Shown: positions 49,419 through 61,965, numbered from the stretch's first letter. The stretch is DNA of 64,000 nucleotides from Antitrichia curtipendula (GCA_951230915.1 OX579634.1:51411570-51475569); one strand, 5' to 3'. The notes: generated by a model from the letters alone, not told the origin. Translations and numbers: made by a program.

Positions 49419-49690
49419 AGGTAGTCACCCCCAAAATGGCACTTGACCTTAAAGCGCCATCTACAGGTTGTGTACATTTCCAAAATCAGTTATGTACCTA
49501 TTTGGATGGAGCGCTTTCAGAAACAAACTTTGACCCTTAATAACTTTTGCATACGGTGTCCAAATGCCACGTTCTCTGGTGCGTTGGAACCTCCTTTCAC
49601 TTGCCAACAAGAATATATGAAAATTTGACCAGTCTAATAGTAGTAACTAGGCTCAGTAGCAAAAAGTGGCGGTTTTGGGTGTACCCACCT
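49419..49690. mobile_element. TA-flanked MITE, 272 bp
   Basis: The left end AGGTAGTCACCCCCAAAA mirrors the right end, which read inward is AGGTGGGTACACCCAAAA, and the similarity continues for about 10 more bases. TA dinucleotides flank both ends (49417-49418 and 49691-49692). The length, inverted ends and TA duplication fit a Tc1/mariner-type MITE. Open frames across it are artefacts. Confidence 0.65.
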
Positions 49691-49692
49691 TA

Positions 49693-52600
49693 TATAGTTG
49701 AAGCTCTGTCTATGTTTATAAACCTTACTACTGTGGCCAATGAGTGGGTTCCAGAAGTCCTTGTCAAAAAACAAATAAATTATAGGAAGTAGGTTTGACT
49801 TCCAATTTTCAAACATTAAAAAAATAATAATATTGAATTTGGGTATGCTATCTTGTTATTTTTCGTGTTAAATTCTTATCCACCCCTCCTTCACACAACT
49901 TATCAATGACGTGTCTCCTTCATTACACCATATTGAAATATCTTGATATTTGATGATGCATGTGACATTTTATTGAGAATTATTAAATTTCCAACATTAT
50001 GTGATTTTAATCTCATTTGATTTTGACTGTTGTACACATTAACTTTTTAAACATTAGAAATTTGGACTTCACATTTTTGAATTATTTTTTTGTCAAACAT
50101 GTTCCTTGGCTATGGTACACAAGCCACATGAGATTTTCAAGATTATGTCTTTAATTTCACATAATTTTGACCGTTGTACGCATTAATTTTCAACCTCAGA
50201 AAAATTTGACTACACAATAGTTTTCAAATTATTTTCTATCGAACCTGCTCTTGGGCTATAGTATACAAGCCACATCAAATTTTCAACTTTATGTCACTTT
50301 TATTTTACATATTTCATGCTTGTGAGCATTAATTATTAATCTTTTGGCATTGTTTGATTTTTTTTCCAGCTTTGACAAATATAAGCACTAACTCTCAAAT
50401 GTTAAGAATTCACTTTTAAATTTTGAATCATTTTTGTTGAACCTACTCCTTAGCTATGATATACAAGTCACATCAACTATTAAACTTCGTTTAGAGAAAA
50501 TAACCAAAACAAATGCTAGATCTCTTAGCATCAATAAATAAATGAACAAAATTTGTATCTTCTGAACATTAGATCAAACCCTGTATTTTTTTTTATGATC
50601 ATGCAATATGCAACCCAAATGCACTTGATCATAAGGAGTTTTGTAGCATTAACATGGGTTTATGAAAACTTAAAAGAAGTAATAAAATGTGATTATATAG
50701 AGTTCAAGTTTATAGAATTCTAATAATTTTATTAATAATAAACATCAAATATAATATTATGATTTAAAAAAATTATAAGTATCAATATCATGTAATTTTA
50801 ATAATAAATAAAATAAGACCAATTGCTAATTATAACGTATTTGTACAATCAACCCTCTCTAATGACACTATCTTGTAGATAAATGGACTTCTAAATGCAC
50901 TCATGTTTTTATACTTTGACATGTGAAAATTTTCTAATTAAATATTATTGTAGTTTTCTAGAAACTTGGAGCAATTTTTTACCTAATAACTAATTAAAGT
51001 GCAAAAACTAGTTACACAATCCAAAAAATATATATATTATAATTAGATAGTTTTAAAATATAATTCAAATAATTTAGGCATTCATCCAAGTTGTTCTTAT
51101 AAATTTTGGATCTTTGGTGCTACTTTAATCTAAAGCGGTTAACCTTGTGTGTTAGTTTTTTCTTAGGTCTTAGGGTTTGTTCCATGTGAGAGAGATGTTT
51201 TGTTTGTGAGAGATTGTGCTTAAAAACGGACAATTTGGTAATGCAAAAAACTTTGCAATTTGTATTTATTATAACACAAAGAGGAGATGCAAGATTGTAT
51301 AAAGCAAGTTGAATTTTTTTGAATTGAATGTGAGTTGAAATTTTCTTAGTTAAACAATCTTTTAATTTAATATAATTTTTTTCAAGAAAAACTAGGTTAA
51401 TGATCTTCAAAAAAATTAGGCACCCTTTTAATTATTTCTTTCTTGACCAAGCTACTAGGAAGCTTTTGTAATAATCCCTTTGTCTCAAAATAAGTCCAAG
51501 GGTTCTTGAAAATGGTTACATTAATGCAAGAGTTGCTCCTATTTTCAAGGGAATGCATAGTTATTGTAGCTTCTAGTCAATCCCATTAGGCATGAAAGAA
51601 TAGAAGTCAACATTGAAGCATTGCATGTTAAAAAAAAGCAAAAAAATTGACAATTTTTTTTTTTTTTTTTGAACTACTCCAATGCTATTAATTTTGATCA
51701 GTCATTGAGCAACGCTAGTGTAGTAAAGTCCAATGTTGTCTAGTCTCTATTAAGTTTCGATAATGTCTTACTATTCAACTCCAGAAAATTTTCAACAAGA
51801 GATTTGTTAGTAGCAATTGTTGTATAGTTGTGGGTTGAAATTATCACCTTTGGTTGTTTAGAGATTGGATTTTGATTCCCTTTGCAAGGATTGAATTTGA
51901 CTATATAGTCTCTGGAGTGTGGTATCTGTAGATTCTTTTACTTTAGGATGTTTGAACTTGCTTCAGTCGTTGTCGATGAAGTTGTGGAAAGCCAATTTCT
52001 TGGGCCATTGAATTTAGTTTGGAACAATTATATTTGGAAAACATGAATTTTGTTTGGAATACAATACAATAGATTTTCAAGCTGTGTATAGATAAATAAA
52101 AGAATTGTCTACTTTAGACATATAATTTTCACAAATAGTGTAAATTTTAGACTTCAAACTTTTGTATGTATTCTACAAGATGGTAAGATTAAGATCCTCC
52201 ACTAATTTTTTTTTTCCATTCAAATTCTTGACCCAAATATGGTCATTTCATTTTTGGAGGATAAAATGCAAATGAATTTAAGGTTTATATTATGATGAGA
52301 CTTTCATTTGAAATTTTTGTGTTAAACATGAAAATGGGATACAATATTAGCCCAATCTTAAATATATTGCTAATGCCTTAAAGGCAAAGGCAAACTCAAC
52401 TCTCATTTTCAAACCCCTTGTTCTGACTAAAAGTAGTGTTCATTACTTAAAGTGAATGTGTCTGACAAGTCTTATTGTGTGTTGGGAAACTCTCATTTTA
52501 AAGCAAATAAAATCAAATTGCAACTAAATTAAGGTGAATTTTCAAAACAACATTCAAATATTATATGCAAGAGCTATAAAAGATCTAAATTAAATTAATA

Positions 52601-53562
52601 GATTTTCTAAAATTTTACATATAATAATTTGAATGTCCTTGTGATGAATGTTGTGCAACAAACATTTGTATTTTAGATTTCTTAGGGTTGAATTTTTCAA
52701 ACATCCTTGAACTTGAGTGATTCTACCTTCTACAATCCTTTAAATAGAATCACATTGAAATGTGTCTCTATCCATTCTTTGCAATCTACATTTGGGCCTT
52801 GATTGCCACCTTCAGACTTCAACAATCCATAATTGTCACAAGTTTTGTAGAACAAGCCATGGAATTGCATTGATGCATTCTTTGTGGTAACCAATAGGGA
52901 TGAATCACTGCATTCTTTAAGGGTGTCTGTTCCAAAAGAATCTAGTGGCAATGTGGCATGTGTAGATACTCTATGCTTTGAATTTTGAAAATTAAACAAA
53001 TATTATCCATGCGCCTATTATAACAAAACTATTTGCATTGGATTTTCTTTGAGGTTATTAATGATCTCATTAAAATAAATTGAAGTTTGATTGCATGATC
53101 ATAGTATAGGGAGAGTTGATCATTATTTATAGATTAGAGGGTTTGTTTTTCCAAATATTTGATTTAAAATGACAAGCAAAAGCAAATTATTGATTTGTGC
53201 ATTAAAAAATTTACTATTACAAATTAAAATATAAGAAATAATTGAATCATTTTATTGAATAATCCAATATTAATTGAGAACTTTAGATATTCTTTGTTTT
53301 AGCTCATATTTCTTTAAGAACACTACTCAAAAGCATTTGTTTGTTTTGAGTGATTTTATATTCAAAAGTAGTCCAATTTTTGGATAGAATATTTGGCTAT
53401 ATATATATATATATATATATATAGCAATGGTTGAAATTGCTACATTATTACAAAACCTTTAGACTATATCAATCCATTTGTGATGAAGGTATGCACATTT
53501 GGAAAACTAAACAAATTATCATCCACATTTGAATGTTTCACCCATTTGGTTATATCTATGGG
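49693..53562. other. AT-rich stretch with degenerate tandem repeat at 50030-50490
   Basis: Around 50030-50490 a unit of about 140-150 bp occurs three times in degenerate form. Each copy ends in a TTGGCTATGGTACACAAGCC-like phrase (at about 50107, 50252 and 50450) followed by ACATCA or ACATGA. An (AT)n microsatellite lies at 53398-53423 and poly-T at about 51652-51670. No supported gene. Confidence 0.5.
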
Positions 53563-53848
53563 TGTTAATTCCTAAAGGACCAAATGACATTTTTTGGCAA
53601 CATAGCGATTTTAGGTAGTTCACTATAAATGTTATTTTTATTTTTTTCCTTTGAAATTCTTATACATCATGTACTCAAGGAGTAGCTTTAAGGTGCATCA
53701 ATTTTCATAACTTTAAACTACATGGTTAAAAAATTATTAGATGATATGTATTTTCATTATTTGGCGTGCAAACCATGAAGCCTAAAAAATTTATTTAAAA
53801 ATCACTTTAAAAAAAATAAGAACATGAAATTGGTTTTCTAGATTTATA

Positions 53849-55677
53849 CATTAGAAAAAAAACATGTTCACTACAAACGGCTAAAATGCGACTAAGTGTC
53901 CTATACAACTATCTTGCAATTGTAGCCCTCTCTATTTGCACCAAATTCTTACGTCAATTTTTGCGTCATTGCTTTACATCATTAGTACAATATTTTAAAA
54001 GTTAAAGCCCTGCTTGTCCCCTCGGGGGACAATTTGGATCTGGGTAGGTTCCTATTGTGTAAATTTGAAGTGAACTTTTTTGAGATTTTTTGAAATTGTG
54101 TAGCTTTTTATGAGCTTTGTGGATATATAATTTTTGTTTCAATCGGACGTCAGATGAAAAAGTTATGGCACAATAAGTAAGAGATGGAGATTCTTGGTTA
54201 GCCCAAAAAAAATTATAAAAAGTCAAAATAATTTTTTTTGAATTTTTTCCTAAAATATTATGTTTTTACCTATACGTGAAGCTTTGATTCATTCTATTTG
54301 GACTAGGAATGAGAAAGTTATGAACAATCTTAATTTTTTGGGCATCTTAATTTAAGCATCTTCTTGAAAAAAAACTTTTTGTTCAACTTTGAATGCTACT
54401 TCGAATGCTAATATCTTCCAATCCGTACGGTGAAATTTGATGAAATTTTTACTACATGATCTCAAACAAGTTAAGTACAAGATCCTATGGTTAAATTCCA
54501 AAAAAAACAAAAAATTGGTTTCCTTAAGTGAATACATCAAAAGTGGTAGTTTTGAATGGTTTTTGCCAGAAAACACCCTTGGGGCTTTAGGGGTTAATTA
54601 CAAAGTAGTTGTAGAATGAAGTGGATACATTGTTTTAGTCACAAAAGAGTCGTTGAATGAAGTGTAAGATTATGAAAGTTGTAACATAGTTCAAATTTAG
54701 AATGAATGTGAGTTATTCTCCATCCAATATTCATCACAATTGTTGATGTGGACTAGTGCATAATGTATGATATCCACCATTTCAATTTGCAGTTGCAAAA
54801 AATGACTAGGAAATGACTACAAAACAATTGCAATTGTAAAATAATAGCAGTCGTTTCCTAGCTGTTTTGTAGTCATTTCTTAGTTGTTTTGTAGTTGTTT
54901 AGTAATCGTTTTTTAGTTGTTTTCAAACCATTTTCTGATTGTCTTATATCAATTGTCCCATATCAATTGTCAAGAGAATCATTAGGTTGGATATATAAGA
55001 ATTTTAAGTAGTTGTATCCTTAGGTAATGAATTATGTTAAAAAGAATTATAAGTTTTCTACAATTTGTAGATTTTTACATTTTGTAGATTTTTTTTATTT
55101 TGTAGGTTTTGAAATCTACAAATTCTACAAGTCACAAACCAGTTGTGCCACAAACAAGTTGCAAATGAATCAGAGACGAGATGCAAAAATTTACTAAATG
55201 TAAAAATTTACAAAATGTAGATTTCAAAACCTACAAAATAAAAAAATCATTTTAACAAAAATCTACAATCTACAATTTAATTAAGACTTGTTTGCAATTT
55301 GTCAGTGATTTCAAAATTGTAAACAAGTCTTAGTTAAATTGCAAATAAGTCACAGACGAGTTGCAATCAAGTCACAAATGAGTCATACATTAGTCGCAAA
55401 TGAGTTGCCAATAAGTTGTACAACTTACCGATTGTATGACCAACCTCACGTGGCAGCAAATACCACATAAGCAACCGCGTCATAAAGTGCATGGATGAAG
55501 TTTCAAGTAAACTGTTGAATGAAAAACAATCCCGTTTTGCCTTGCAACTACAATAAAACTAGAAAACTTGTTTACTGCAATTGGAGGCCTCCAGATTCTC
55601 ATCACTTGCAAACGTCTAATGCAACCTAAAAATCAGTTTTTCTTTGTAGTTGCAGAATCCTTCATTTTCTTCTAGTG
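53849..55677. mobile_element. Non-autonomous CACTA element with ATA target duplication
   Basis: The left end CATTAGAAAAAAAACATG corresponds to the right end read inward, CACTAGAAGAAAATGAAG. CACTAGAAGAAA is a typical plant CACTA terminus; the left end has one C-to-T change. ATA flanks both sides (53846-53848 and 55678-55680), the 3-bp duplication expected of CACTA. Interior repeats (TTGTAGTCATTTCTTAG words at 54800-54925, GCAAATGAGT words at 55330-55420, and an inverted pair at about 55080-55125 and 55212-55250) fit CACTA subterminal repeats. There is no transposase, and a TTAA-family copy is nested inside. Confidence 0.75.
54001..54598 (-). mobile_element. TTAA-flanked repeat family copy nested in the CACTA element
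   Basis: Ends at CTTTAGGGGTTAA (54586-54598). Reverse-complement homologue of 11350-11927 over its whole length, with TTAA at both borders; the left terminus is slightly deleted (TTAAAGCCCTGC). Confidence 0.8.
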
Positions 55678-55960
55678 ATATATATGTGGAAAACTTTGAA
55701 TCATTCCATTTTGATTATTGAAATGAAAGTTATGAGGAATTTTAGTTTGCGGGTAGTATTGAACCTCTATTCTAAAATAAACTTTGAAATCCTTTATTTA
55801 ATTCAATTTTCAATATTTTTGGAAAAAACAAACTTTTCTGGATGTAGATTGTTTATTACAACAATGCAACCATTGGATTGGCTTTTTTCAATTCCTTAAC
55901 TAAATTCTTAAAAATTTAGTATGTTAAATCATATTCTAATTCTTTTGCTTACTATTTTTT

Positions 55961-56447
55961 TTCAAATATAAATATAAAATATATGTATTTGATATTTATT
56001 TCCAACTTATTTTTTTCAATATATTATAGAGACTAACAAGTTGTAGGACCTACACATTTTTGTTTAAAAATTTTAAAAGGTGAAATCTAACCACTTGGGA
56101 AGATTTGAAAACACTTCTTTTTCAAATTCAAGCACTTGCTTTTGCAATTGATAAAAAATTGTATTCTAAAATTTTAGGAGGGTGTACTCTAACAAGTTAA
56201 CCAAAGAATTATATGGTTGGATTTGTTAATGAATAAATGTAGATGAAAATTTTACCCTTGCTTTGGATTTGAGTACTTGAAGTAGTTATGCGTTTGAAAT
56301 CATCAAATACCTTTAGGGTTTAATTGAATGTCTCTCTTCAAGTCATCTAGGAAGGACTATTGTTTGATTATACAATGTTATGCAGTGGACTCCTTATTGG
56401 TTCTTCAACTTCTTTCATACCCATTTGAAAATTTAATCCTTAATCCC
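55961..56447. other. AT-rich stretch, no gene
   Basis: Probably the tail of the split repeat and unique AT-rich DNA; nothing else seen. Confidence 0.45.
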
Positions 56448-57032
56448 TAAAGTCCCATTGGCCCTATAGGGGCCAAGATGCGACTTCGGGTAGGCTCATA
56501 TGGTCTCAATATTCATCATAATTTACTGAAACTTTGTGTAAAGCTAGAAAAATACATAAGCTTTTGGGGAATATAATTTTTATTTCAATTAGTGCCAGAA
56601 GCAAAAGTTATTGCACACAAAAACAAGAATGGAGGTCAGCATGCAGACCAAAATAGATCACAAAAAGTAAAAAAAATAATTTTAATTTTTTTTCCTAACA
56701 CATTGTATTTTTGTCTGACTTTTTGTGAAACTTTGAATCATTCTATTTGGACTAGTGATGAGAAAAGTTATGGATGATCTTGTTTTTCAAGCAATCTAAG
56801 GATGTTCTCAAAAAAAAATCCTTTTTGTCCATCTTTAAATGCTAATATCTTTCAATTTGTAAGGTCAAATTTGATTAAATTTTTACCACATGATCTCGGA
56901 CAAGTGAAGTACAAGATCCTACGGTTAGATCCTTAAAAAAAATGTTTTTTCTGCTTTCTTGGATGAATGTAGCAGAAATGACAGTTTTGAATGTTTTTTG
57001 ACAAAAAAATGGCCTCGGGATTGTAGGAGTTA
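56448..57032 (+). mobile_element. TTAA-flanked repeat family copy (about 585 bp)
   Basis: Left end TTAATCCCTAAAGTCCC, right end TTGTAGGAGTTAA. Homologous to 32995-33921. Confidence 0.7.
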
Positions 57033-57475
57033 AACAATGGGTTGGTCACCGTGAAAATCATTTGTTTGGGGTACTTTGTGAATTGTTGGCTTAAAAAAAT
57101 GCAAAAGCACTCATTGGTAGACAAACTACTCTTGAAGATCTTCCCTTCTCACACAAAATTTAGAGGATGAATATTTGCACTTCTGTCCTACATGAAGAGA
57201 TTCTTTGTCATTCATTGATCAGAAAACATCCTCTACGTTGTTTATGGGTTAACCCTTAAACGTCAAGGTGGACATTTTGTGGTCGAAGAATGACAAGAGA
57301 ATCTCTTGTATAGGACAGAAGTGCAACTATTCATCTTCCAAATTTTGTGAGAAAAGGGAAGATCATCTACAATAGTTTGACTTTCAATGAGTGCTTTTGC
57401 ATTATTTTAATCCAACAATTCACACGGTGTTAAAACAAATGATTTCCATGGTTTTGAGCCCGTCGTTTAAGGGTT
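57033..57475. mobile_element. Two B-subtype MITEs head to head sharing one TTAA
   Basis: Copy 1 (about 57033-57252) is the reverse complement of copy 2 (57249-57475). They meet at GGGTTAACCC (57246-57255), with a single TTAA between them. Copy 2 has clear ends, TTAACCCTTAAACG and CGTTTAAGGGTTAA. The arrangement is explained by one element inserting at the TTAA that flanks the other. Confidence 0.75.
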
Positions 57476-57638
57476 AAAAAAATGGCAGATTATTCGTAGC
57501 TTTGTTGTTGGATTGCATGCCCCTCCCTTGCAGGACTGAAACTAGTTTTCTGTTTTGTGTGCATGTACATTGAACACAGACACAAAGGTTCTCGGAGATT
57601 CCATACTACTGTGCAATCCCCCTGATCGCGGCAGGGAA

Positions 57639-57653
57639 CACGTGCAACGTGGC
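57639..57653 (+). promoter_or_regulatory. G-box and ABRE pair upstream of the transporter gene
   Basis: CACGTG at 57639-57644 and ACGTGGC at 57647-57653, about 1.08 kb before the ATG. Paired ACGT cores are typical bZIP (ABF/ABI5-type) targets. The distance makes the link to the transporter gene uncertain. Confidence 0.35.
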
Positions 57654-58089
57654 GGAGCCTCAGAGCCTCAGGGCCCAAGGAAGAGCATAAGTAAGTTAAA
57701 TGATCGCAAAGGGCAAGGACGGCGCAGGAAATCAGGTTCCCATGACAACATCAGTGACTCATCACTACGGAGTACTACAGCATGACTCCGTATAGTCTTT
57801 CCTCCCCCAACCCAAGACCTAATTGAACTACAGTACTTAAACAGTCTCATTTCGAAGCTCAATTTCCATTGCCGATGTTGATTCGTTCAAGGCCTCTACC
57901 TTTTCCCGTTGCAGTTGCTGTCCCCCTTGGCGGCACCGGCTTTTCGGTGGGGCCCAACCAACCGTGCTTGAATTCTTCTTTCAAGCTACCACACAGTCAA
58001 GGAGTTGTTGGGAGTCTTCTGTTGGGACGGAGGTTGGGAATGGCAGTTCAGTGGCGGGAGCGGGAGCTGGAGCTGGTTTTGTGAATTTA

Positions 58090-58717
58090 GGGTGGCAGTT
58101 TGGGAGAGAGATTTCGTTTAGGGGGTGGACGTGGGAGCAAGGAAGTATCAGACTGTGCAATTTTGTATGGGGGTGGTGAAGAATCAGACTCCAATTTACG
58201 TTCAGAAGCGGAGCAGGGTGCTGTTGTTAGGAATGGTGTAGCGTTTGTGATTTTGATGGGTTTCTGGGTTTGAGTTTAGGTTGGCAGGTTGGGAGAGAGG
58301 TTTGGTTTGGGGTAGGTGGGGTGGGGGTGGACTTGGGAGCAGATATGCTGTGCAATTTTTTGTGGGGGTCTTAGAAGAATCAGACTCCAATTTTCGTTCA
58401 GAAGCGGAGCAGCTTGCTGTTTCTGGGCAGGGTGCTCCGTTTGTGATTTTGATGGTTTAGTGGGTTTGAGATTTAGGGGTGGCAGCTCTGGAGAGAGATT
58501 TGCTTTGGAGGTCTGTATATGGGAGCAAGTATGCTGTGCAATTTTGTGGGTAGGTGGGGAGTCTTGAAGAATCAGACTCCAATTTTCGTTTAGAAGCGGA
58601 TCAGCTTGCTCTTTCTGGGAAGGGTGTTCCGTTTGTGATTTTGATGGTTTTGTGGATTTGAGATTTAGGGGTGGATTTGGAGATTCAGGGGTAAGTTTTG
58701 GAGAGAGTTTGGGTTCG
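58090..58717 (+). repeat. About 190-bp tandem repeat, three copies plus a partial, directly before the transporter ATG
   Basis: Units begin GGCAG...GGGAGAGAG at about 58090, 58278 and 58477, with a partial copy from about 58669. The landmark GAATCAGACTCCAATTT recurs at 58181, 58377 and 58569 (spacing 196 and 192). The array ends about 15 bp before the start codon, so it is 5' leader or core promoter. A 174-codon minus-strand open frame across it is a by-product of the repeat. Confidence 0.85.
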
Positions 58718-58731
58718 GATTTGGGGTGACG

Positions 58732-61646
58732 ATGGTGAGGGAGGAGACGGCGCTGGAGGCGACGAAATGGGTGGGGTTTGCGGCCGCCATTTGGGTGCAA
58801 GCTTCGGCAGGAAACGCCTACATGTTTGCTTTCTACTCGCCCTCACTGAAATCGGTCCTCCACTACAATCAGCTCGAACTCAACAATTTGGGCGTGGCGA
58901 AAGACATTGGGGAGAATGTGGGTCTGCTGGCGGGCTTGCTTTGTAACAAGCTCCCGGCGTGGACGCTCTTGTGCATCGGAGCCCTCTTTGGCTTCCTGGG
59001 GTACGGGACTTTGTGGCTGGTCGTCAGCGGACAGATCGCTCCTTTGGCTTACTGGCAGGTACCGTTCGCCTTTTGAGCCTTCTCTTTCCTGCCCGTCTTG
59101 TTTGCCCGTCTTAATTCTTTGATTTGTTGAAAATAGTCAAACTGGAACGACGGGTATGACAGCCACAAAGTTAGACAGAAAACTTCAATCAGTTGCTGCG
59201 TTCTGAGACTCTGAACGTGAACGATGGTTCGTGGCAACCATTGTCCATAGCTTTTTAGCAACTGATTTCACCCAAAATTGAGGATGCATATTGTGGTTCG
59301 TTAAAAGCTCTGCATTTTCGGTACCTTCCATCAAGGCATCACTCAAACCATTAGGTTGAGAATTGAACTTTGAAATCTCGATTTGCGTGCAATCCTTAAT
59401 TATATCATCTCCGGATTATGTCATCTCTGGTTATCAGGACATTTTATAGCCATGACCGTTCTGCAGGTTTAAGCACAATGAGAGTCTGTTTCAAATCTTT
59501 TGATCCCATTGGTGATCGGAGCCTTGCCGGTAAGAAATGCATAATTAAGGTTTGGACTCTTCATTTTGGGATCCAATGGATTGATTCCATGGTTGTCTGA
59601 AAATATTGCAGATGTGCCTCGTCCAGATGGTGGGCAGCAACTCTGCGACCTGGTTCAACACCGCGGTCCTGGTGACTTGCATGCGCAACTTCCCTCACTC
59701 GCGGGGCACCGTGGTGGGCATCCTCAAGGGCTTCGTGGGTCTGAGCGCGGCCATCTTCACGCAAATCTACACCGCGCTCTTGACCGACAACGCCTCTTTG
59801 CTGCTGCTCTTCCTCACCCTCGGCCCCACTTTCGTGTGCCTGTGCTCCATGCTCTTTGTCCGCCCCGTGCCCGCCGCGGGCAACGTCCGAGTCGACCCTG
59901 AGGAGCGTCGCAACTTCCACTACATTACCTACGTCTGCCTGGCGCTCGCGGCCTACCTCTTGGCCATCAACTTTGGGGAGGAGCTTGTGGACATGAACGG
60001 GTTCACCCCTGTCGTCTTCACGATCGTCATGGCCGTCTTCTTAGTCGCCCCGCTCGCCATCCCCATCAAAACCCTGTTGCAGGAGTGCTGCGGAATAATC
60101 AGCCCCAACGATCTCCAGGAGCATCTGCTGATCAAGGAGAGTGCAGCTGCAGGGGAGGAAACCACAAATGCTCCTTTGGTGATTCGAGATGTGGAAGAAG
60201 GTGCCAGGATTCCCATTGAAGAAGTACATGTGGGAGCTTCGATGACGCCTGACGTAGTCACGGCCTCAGAGGATGAGGAGGGGCATTCTTATTCCAAGGG
60301 GAAGAAGGTGACGCTGCATGAAGACGTGGTGGCGAAGCTGAACCAGCAGGAGGAGGATGCAGAAACGCTGCTCGTGGTTGGGGAAGGAGCGGTGAAGAGG
60401 CCCAAGAGAAGACGGCCCCGGCGAGGGGAGGATTTCAAGCTTAGGCAGGCGCTGGTGAAGGCGGACTTCTGGATCCTGTTCTTGACGTTCTTCTGCGGCG
60501 TGGGGACGGGCGTCACTGCTATAAACAACTTGGGGCAGATCGGGGAGGCACAGGGCTATTACAATGTGGACATCTTCGTCTCGCTCATCAGTATCGCCAA
60601 CTTTCTCGGGCGACTGGGAGGAGGAGCCTTGTCCGAGCACTACGTTAGGTAAGTAGGCTTGCATGGGACTTGGAGTACGTGTGGCTCCCTAGCTCAAACC
60701 TGGTTGTTCACTTACCTGCATTTTGGCTTCACACGAATGATTATGGAAGTAGTACTTGGTACGTGGCTGCAAATTTTGGACATGCACGATTCAGGTGACC
60801 AAATCATTAGTTCTCAATGTGTCACATAGGATTTGAGAATGCTCTCAATTGGCCATGGGCAACATATAATATATTAGGCATTCTGGGATTGAATTAGTCA
60901 GACTCTAAACTGGTAACAAAGTAAGATGCTGGAATTAGTTATATACTAAACTGGCACGGTTGACTGTATGAACTAGCAACTTATGCTGTACCTACTTTGA
61001 ACCGGCTTCAACTTCCTTGATGGTTTGAATCCCCGAGATCTTGCAATTTCTATCATGACTCCAAACTGTGAGTGACTATTTGCAGGTATAGCGATTTCAG
61101 TTATGATTGCAAACCATTGACCCAACTTACGTGTGAATTGCTTGCAGGAAGGACGCGGTTCCCCGCACGGTGTGGCTGGCCCTGGCGCAGCTGGTGCTCA
61201 TCCCGGTGCACCTCATGTTCGCCTCGGCGCTGCCTGGCACTCTCTTCGTGGGCTCGGTGCTGCTGGGGCTGTGCTACGGCGTGCACTTCTCCATCATGGT
61301 GCCCACGGCGTCGGAGCTGTTCGGGCTGAAGCACTTCGGCATGATCTACAACTGCCTCACCATCGCCAGTCCCTTGGGCTCCTTCCTCTTCTCGGGGCTC
61401 ATCGCAGGATACTTGTACGACCGGGAGGCGGCGAAAGACTCCTTGCACGGGGCTAGCTATGTGACGAGGAAGGAGGTTTGCACAGGTGCCCATTGTTTCC
61501 GGCTGACGTTCTACGTGATGGCCGCTGTGGCGGCTTTTGGAGTTGTCTTGACGACGGTGTTGACGTACCGGATACGAAGTGTGTACACGGCTCTGTACAG
61601 GAAGTCGCCCCATCCGTCATCTTCGGACATCAAGGCGTTGAAATGA
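58732..61646 (+). CDS. Nodulin-like major facilitator superfamily transporter, three exons
   Basis: The exons 58732-59058 (phase 0), 59612-60648 (phase 2) and 61148-61646 join to 620 aa, a usual length for this family. Donors are GTACCG and GTAAGT; acceptors are ATATTGCAG and TTGCTTGCAG. The N-terminus shows the plant Nodulin-like domain signature (KWVGFAAAIWVQASAGNAY, YSPSLKS, LNNLGVAKDIGENVGLLAG). Exon 2 adds further membrane helices, a long acidic then basic cytoplasmic loop (about residues 285-380, including KRPKRRRPRRGE) and the start of the second half (DFWILFLTFFCGVGTG). Exon 3 completes the last helices and ends in a Ser-rich tail. About 12 membrane segments are expected. Substrates of most relatives are unknown; some are implicated in iron or organic-compound transport. 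Exons are strongly GC-rich compared with the flanks. A decoy acceptor (TATTTGCAG, ending 61085) precedes the used one. Confidence 0.9.
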
Positions 61647-61963
61647 ACGAGATTGGCCCCCTTGATTCGTCCTCACTTGGGCTATTATACATTGTAACGG
61701 ACTCAATTTTTTTTACTTCAATTATTAATACGAGAGTATATCCATACGTATGTTTTTTTAGCAAGTTAGCTGGGGAGGGCCGTTTTTGTGCACTCTAAAT
61801 GCATAAACCCCCTCAAATGAGCACATTTCCTGTGCCCGGGGATCAAATCTGTAATTATCAAATTATACAAGAACATTCATACACGTTTTTGAGCAGGTTC
61901 TAGATTGTTTGATTACTTATGGACTAGGCAAACTCTGAGAATTGGGAAGCTCAAGATGGGTAT
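61647..61963. other. 3' flank of the transporter gene
   Basis: Includes an AT-rich tract (about 61690-61740) likely to direct polyadenylation; no exact AATAAA was identified. No gene. Confidence 0.4.
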
Positions 61964-61965
61964 TA

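Larger units (their letters stand above)
53563..55960 (+). mobile_element. TTAA-family long copy split by a CACTA insertion
   Basis: The left part, 53563-53848, begins TTAATTCCTAAAGGACC and matches 23222-24173 and 42165-43118. The same homology resumes at 55678, with GGAAAACTTTGAATCATTCC and on to about 55960. The 1.83 kb between is an insertion with its own termini. Confidence 0.7.

Noticed and set aside
11350..57475. CCCTAAA motifs as interstitial telomere repeats
   Set aside because: Each occurs singly at the ends of TTAA-family elements, never as a tandem array, so this is terminus sequence and not telomeric DNA.
58276..58800. 174-codon minus-strand frame with repeated Pro/Ser-rich peptides
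   Set aside because: The peptide repeats mirror the tandem DNA repeat before the transporter gene, and the frame overlaps its first exon antisense.
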